DNA of 64,000 bases from Alentia gelatinosa (lineage: Eukaryota > Annelida > Polychaeta > Phyllodocida > Polynoidae), in NCBI GenBank assembly GCA_950022655.1, contig OX465580.1, positions 97,792,797-97,856,796 on the forward strand, written 5' to 3'. Below, piece by piece: positions 59,144-64,000 of this stretch (position 1 is its first letter; every line of letters starts with the position of its first letter). The position numbers and the translations under genes were made by a program. The notes under the pieces were generated by a model. That model ran no database searches. It had not been told where the DNA came from and was given only the letters and a program-made list of their open reading frames with translations.

Positions 59144-62100
59144 GTTTAGACTGTGCAGAAATCGATGCCGATTTCTGTCTGCAATGGTTCAATGATATTG
59201 TGGCCCAATGGCATGTGCTATTAAATAGTGGTAAGGGTGTTGGATCAGTGGTCGGGGTTTTATTGTGGTGAACTTACAGTCACGGTTTAAAGTACTGATT
59301 CCTAGTCACTTTTACACTCTTGAGACTATCATTTCTCAAGACTACATCGTGCAGCTTTGTACAACTCGTATAATATTTAATTTATTTCTTTTATATGATG
59401 CCAGGAGATGAATCTCTCTTGAATATTACTTCACTCTCTATGTAGTTACTTACCTCGAGGCACGGACCCCTATATATCATCCAAGTCCGTGCTCGAGGTG
59501 ACAGGTATCGTGTCTGTTGTGCATCACGATTGGATGAATTCCCCTCACTCTTTGGAGTAATCTTCTGACGAAGCCTCCAGCTGTGGCTTTGATTGACACC
59601 TTGTCCAGGTGTCTGCGCTAATTGTTGCTCCTTAGCGGTGGTATATACAACATTGTGTTCAGTATGTGAAAATGATAACTCGAGCAAATAATTATTCAAC
59701 GGTGATAGTCATAACGTGCGATGTAGTAGCACTACGTGGGTCCAATATTTTTTCTCGTCCGTGGCTATTATTGACTTACTATAGAAATACGTTTTCACAT
59801 TAAGAAGGAAGCAAGAAATAGTCTCAAGTCCACAATTACGAATAGGATTCAGGCATGACAGTTTATAAGATTTTGCCTACACGTAGGATTTTCATTTTAG
59901 TCTAAAATGTACATGAGCATTTCGCCAGTATGTTTTGAGATCAATATGGACTCCAGGTAACCTTAAATCTAAATCCTAGATAAACATGTTCTGTGATCTT
60001 TCAAAATTCTGAAAGCCTATGGATCTCAGTGCACCAACCTGGAGCTGTAGGATGGTAGGACTCCTCAGGGAAATACTCCCACGGACAAGGGCAAACTAGA
60101 ATGGTGACATCTGATTGGCTTCAAATATGTCATGTGAGATATTGAAGCCTTATCAAGTGTAAGAAACAAATCAAAGGAATGACTCCCGCATGAAATCCCA
60201 TAGAATATTCACTTGTATTCTAGGAGTCATTCATTTTACCTAATTGATTTCTGAGAAGATGCATAGAAATTCCCAACAGATTATTTCTGTAAAGAAGTTC
60301 AAGATGTATATTTCACAATAAAGTCCATAATCCTAGTTTAATGTAATACCTCTTACAAAACTATCCTCTGTATCTGTTCTGAAATAGGCACGGGTTGGTT
60401 ACAATTTGTATTCATTTGGTGGCAGTAGGTAATGTCGGTTGGGGACATATTGTGCACTATATAAAAACTTTTATAATTTTTGAGAAGTGTTGGTGAGAAA
60501 GAATATAAGATCACCTTAGCGAGTCGTTAATATTCCATCCCATATATATATTCGCAGTTAACAAGGCAATGGGAATGGTGAGAATGTAATGAATTATGTA
60601 TAAAAAAAGGGTCTTGCTACCGTTTCTTAGTCTAAGTAATAAGTATAATTCTTTTTCGTACATATTGATAAATGAATATTCCCAGTGCAAAATAAATTAA
60701 TACTTTTCATTGATAAACATTCACTTTTTTGCTTTCATGAAGCCAAAGCTTATAGAGGAAGCAGCTGCATTCTCTCTATTAATGCAAGGAAAAAGACGAA
60801 AAATATAGTAGGGGTGATATTCTTGTAATTTAAACAATCTAGTCAAAGATCTGTCTCCTTTCAATTTGTATAATCCACTGACCTACATTATGTTATATGA
60901 ATGTGAATCATTTGAGTGATTTCAAGACGGATGAGAGTAAAACTAAGTTCACAGTGAACAGTGTTTTGGTATACTGAATATTTATGTGTAAATCTTGTTT
61001 GTTGTCATGGTGTTATTGTACTCCGCAGGTGTGAGCTATACACTACGTTCTCGTTCAGACCAAATGCATTTATCTGTATTTCTATTTGTGGCAGTTACCC
61101 TCGTATTTGAAATGTTTCTTTAATACTATCTTTGAAAGCAATGGAAGGGTTTGTGCAATATGTTTTGTTTCATGGGTGCCAATGTGTCGATCGTGATTAT
61201 TACTTTCAGCATTCAAATAACGACACGATAGTCATAATCTCGTATCTGACCTTTAGACGTATTTACGTCCATAATCTATGTAGATCAATTTGAGTTTTAC
61301 TATATACCCATGCCGTATATACTGTAAATACGCACCGTTTCGGCATATGACATAAAAATACTGTACGGACCGCTGGTCCGTACACTAAATACGGACCACC
61401 TTGCCATACACGTTTTTTTTAAAGAAATTGGTTGTTAAGCCAAATGAAATTGATTTTTTTTTAAATTTCGGGTATATAGTAAATATGTTCTGTCCTTTGG
61501 AACTCGGCATAAATGCCTCGGTCCGTACGAACCGTAATTTACCATCTCGTTCTGTGAATTGTACAGCATGGTCAGGACGTTCTATATAATTATTCTTTCC
61601 GGCCTTTAACTATCTCACTGCCCGGTAAATGTATACAAAGAGAGAAGGTATGGTTGCAGGACACCCAGTCTAGATGGGTTCTCCGCAACTCGAGGAACCT
61701 TTTCTCCGGTATTATTTTTATTTGAGGTCATTGAGCAGAACACCTCGCGACTTGGACCACGTCCGACCGGAACGTAGGGTGTTCAGCTCAGCAGAGTTCT
61801 GTTATACGTTGTAAAGATGTATACCAACTTCGTTCACTCGGGAAGGTATAATACAATTGTATTCTAGACGTTGCCCCTCTGTATTCTTACCTCGGATTTT
61901 CGAAGAAATTGGGGCCCGATTTACAGAAATCAGGGTGCCGACTTCTGCCAGGGGGTTCCCATATATATATATAATGCAATTAATTGTACCTAAAAATAAA
62001 TTTTACATGCTGGAGTGATTAAAACCAATTTGTTGATAAATAGTTCACCAGCTACAGCTGCATCTGGACACGTTTTTTTTATGTACCCTCTTGGTTCCTA

Positions 62101-64000
62101 TATAACAAGAACGGCTATGCTGACGTAAAGTAATTATTATTTTTACCGTTTAATATACAAGGATGGTCCATTTTATCCTGGGCCAATTCACATGATACCT
62201 ATTAGAAATATTTACAGATATGCCTGGTGGTTGTAGTTGTAATATCTGTACATATATGGACAGATCTGAGTTTATCTACGATACCCATATGCAAATGTTT
62301 CAAAAATAAATTCACCTATCTAAAATATTAGGGTAGGTATTTGTATGGCAAGTCGTTATTGATGTAACATAATTTACATGTGTTGAATGGTAAATATCCC
62401 AATGGTAAGCGATGATATAAGCGGTGTTGGAGAATTATGAATTCATATCAATAATACAATTATATGGTCTTCACCCTAAATGTACTGCAGTTCTCAGACT
62501 TGCTTGGACTCATAAGAATCCCCAAAAATGTTTCAAGGGTCCTATACATCGATATTATTTCTTATTCAAGTGTCACGGTCAACTAACAAAGTTTTGTAGG
62601 CTCTAATTGTGTCCCTCATTTGAGACTTATAGAATATAAAGCAACCAACGGTGATGAACTGCACCAGGCATGATTAGAATTAGATATTTTTTCCAAATGT
62701 TCTGTTAGGGTTCGTGCCTATTGTGTGACCAGTGGTAAATATCATTGTTATAAACAATGAGGAAACTATTGTGATAAGACTAGACAGTGAAACGGTGCAT
62801 TGTGTAATACAGAAGGGTCAGTTAACAGTATTATAGACTGACATTTGTTCAATTTGTCATTGTGTATCAGTGCTTCGCGTCGAGAAAGCATAGCCTTGAA
62901 GTTATGTATGTCAGATAAGCATTGAAAAAAAGTAATGGTGGTTATATCATTTGTTATGGCTTAAGTGTTGAATAATTTGTCGTCATATTCAAGAAAAGGC
63001 AAAAATCATGAAATGTCATTTCTAACATATTTGTATATTAGTTTTAACGTGGACTTAAATATGGTAGTGTTGTAAAGGCGGATTAATGATAGTAAGTCTT
63101 CTCTAGTTATAAGGGTATGATTAACTATGAGAATTATAGTTGTTGGTACATTGTAGTGCCAAACCTATTGCAAAATACATCTTTCAATGTCTACGTTGTT
63201 TCAAAGTGTACCTCCCAGTGGTTATCATGAATTTATAGTTTTTACTTAGTAGATTTGACTGCAGCCATTGTGCTTGTAAAAGTATATCAAGCAAGTTAAT
63301 AGTTCATCTTTTCAGGTTATGTTAAATGATATCCCTGTCTTACTAATACATTTATATAAAGGGATATTCCAGTCCCCTCCATTATTATATTTTAATTTAT
63401 ACAGGGGATAGGTTTGAGATTCTAAGTTTATACATTATAACATGGCAATGGTCTGATATTTGAGTAAAAGCTTGCATCATCTAGTCAGTCTGATGAAGAA
63501 GAGGTTGTTAATTTCTCACAAAACCCTTGATAAGAATAATTTTAACTTTTCCCTTTTCAGTTCACTTATATAAATATCAAATATATTTTGATTTTTAACC
63601 TTTCACAAAAAAAAATTCCATATGTGTCGGGAATAAAGTATACAAACTATTTTGTGTGTTTTTATCTATCAACTATAATAGTCATCCAACTAGGCTCCAT
63701 TCAGATTTTATTGAGCCTAATTTTCAAGTTCAGAAAGATTGGTTATTTGCTGAATGAGGAATACAAACTAAAATTTTAAACAAAATAGTTATTTTCCACA
63801 CTAGCATGTGCAGATGTAGCGCACTATTTGATTCCACAAGGGGAAGGATAAAACACTTAATGTAATGATATAGGTAATTGGTAAATATAAGAGGGATTAG
63901 AATTTGGGGGAATGTTAAGAAATAAAGAAACTTATTTTTTAGTAATGGCAATTATTCCAGTTTTACTTTTGTTAACGATGTGTTAAATTTCATCAAACTA
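59144..64000. other. Gene-free right flank
   Basis: No coding exon supported. It contains a short stem-loop at 59,451-59,503 (CTCGAGGCACGGAC / GTCCGTGCTCGAG, one-base bulge), a compound MITE at 61,296-61,588 and AT-rich sequence with a (TA)n tract near 61,963. Confidence 0.55.
61296..61588. mobile_element. Compound MITE (TTTACTATATACCC family), copy 3
   Basis: Inner element 61,296-61,483 with perfect TTTACTATATACCC / GGGTATATAGTAAA ends and the GTACGGACC-GCT-GGTCCGTAC stem. The second module is present only as its right half (GTACAGCATGGTCAGGACGT at the end); its left arm is missing. Confidence 0.75.

Noticed and set aside
58809..59271. Several overlapping open frames at the last SDR exon
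   Set aside because: Produced by the GC-rich 3' UTR and antisense of exon 7; no independent support.
1..64000. tRNA, rRNA genes and CRISPR arrays
   Set aside because: No cloverleaf with A/B boxes, no rRNA-like sequence and no regularly spaced direct repeats were seen.

Overview
This is animal (metazoan) genomic DNA. It is AT-rich, its genes carry spliceosomal introns with GT/AG borders, and it is full of transposons. The Polycomb gene EED with a normal animal exon layout, a RING/B-box/NHL protein, PIF/Harbinger and CR1/L2-like elements, a Penelope-like fragment and many short hairpin MITEs together suggest a marine invertebrate bilaterian (lophotrochozoan or invertebrate deuterostome). I cannot narrow it further from sequence alone.

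Layout. 1-11,021: no gene I can support; MITEs, homopolymer minisatellites and decayed repeats. 11,022-13,622 (-): an intronless TRIM-NHL gene, with a possible NRF-1-like promoter site near 14,070. 15,286-15,820 and 32,635-32,815 (-): two halves of an unrecognised, decayed reading frame, split by a large PIF/Harbinger DNA transposon (15,821-32,634). That transposon holds an apparently intact 4-exon, 431-residue transposase (+), a 9-exon MADF/Myb-like gene (-), and a second MADF gene (-). A LINE (A) lies inside it, and LINE A is itself interrupted by a second LINE (B).

34,587-49,823 (-): the complete EED gene, 11 exons, 439 residues, with the histone-binding aromatic cage conserved; its last intron (6.2 kb) is filled with mobile-element debris. 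115 bp away and divergent, 49,939-58,943 (+): a 7-exon, 333-residue membrane-anchored short-chain dehydrogenase/reductase of the RDH11-14 type, with Ala where the family has its active-site Ser. 59,144-64,000: no gene seen; repeats only.

The genes do not form a pathway. EED and the SDR probably share a bidirectional promoter. The three Harbinger genes are presumably one mobile unit (transposase plus DNA-binding partners). The most unusual structures are the very large multi-gene Harbinger with its three-deep nesting, and the many distinct MITE families, several of them compound or nested in each other.
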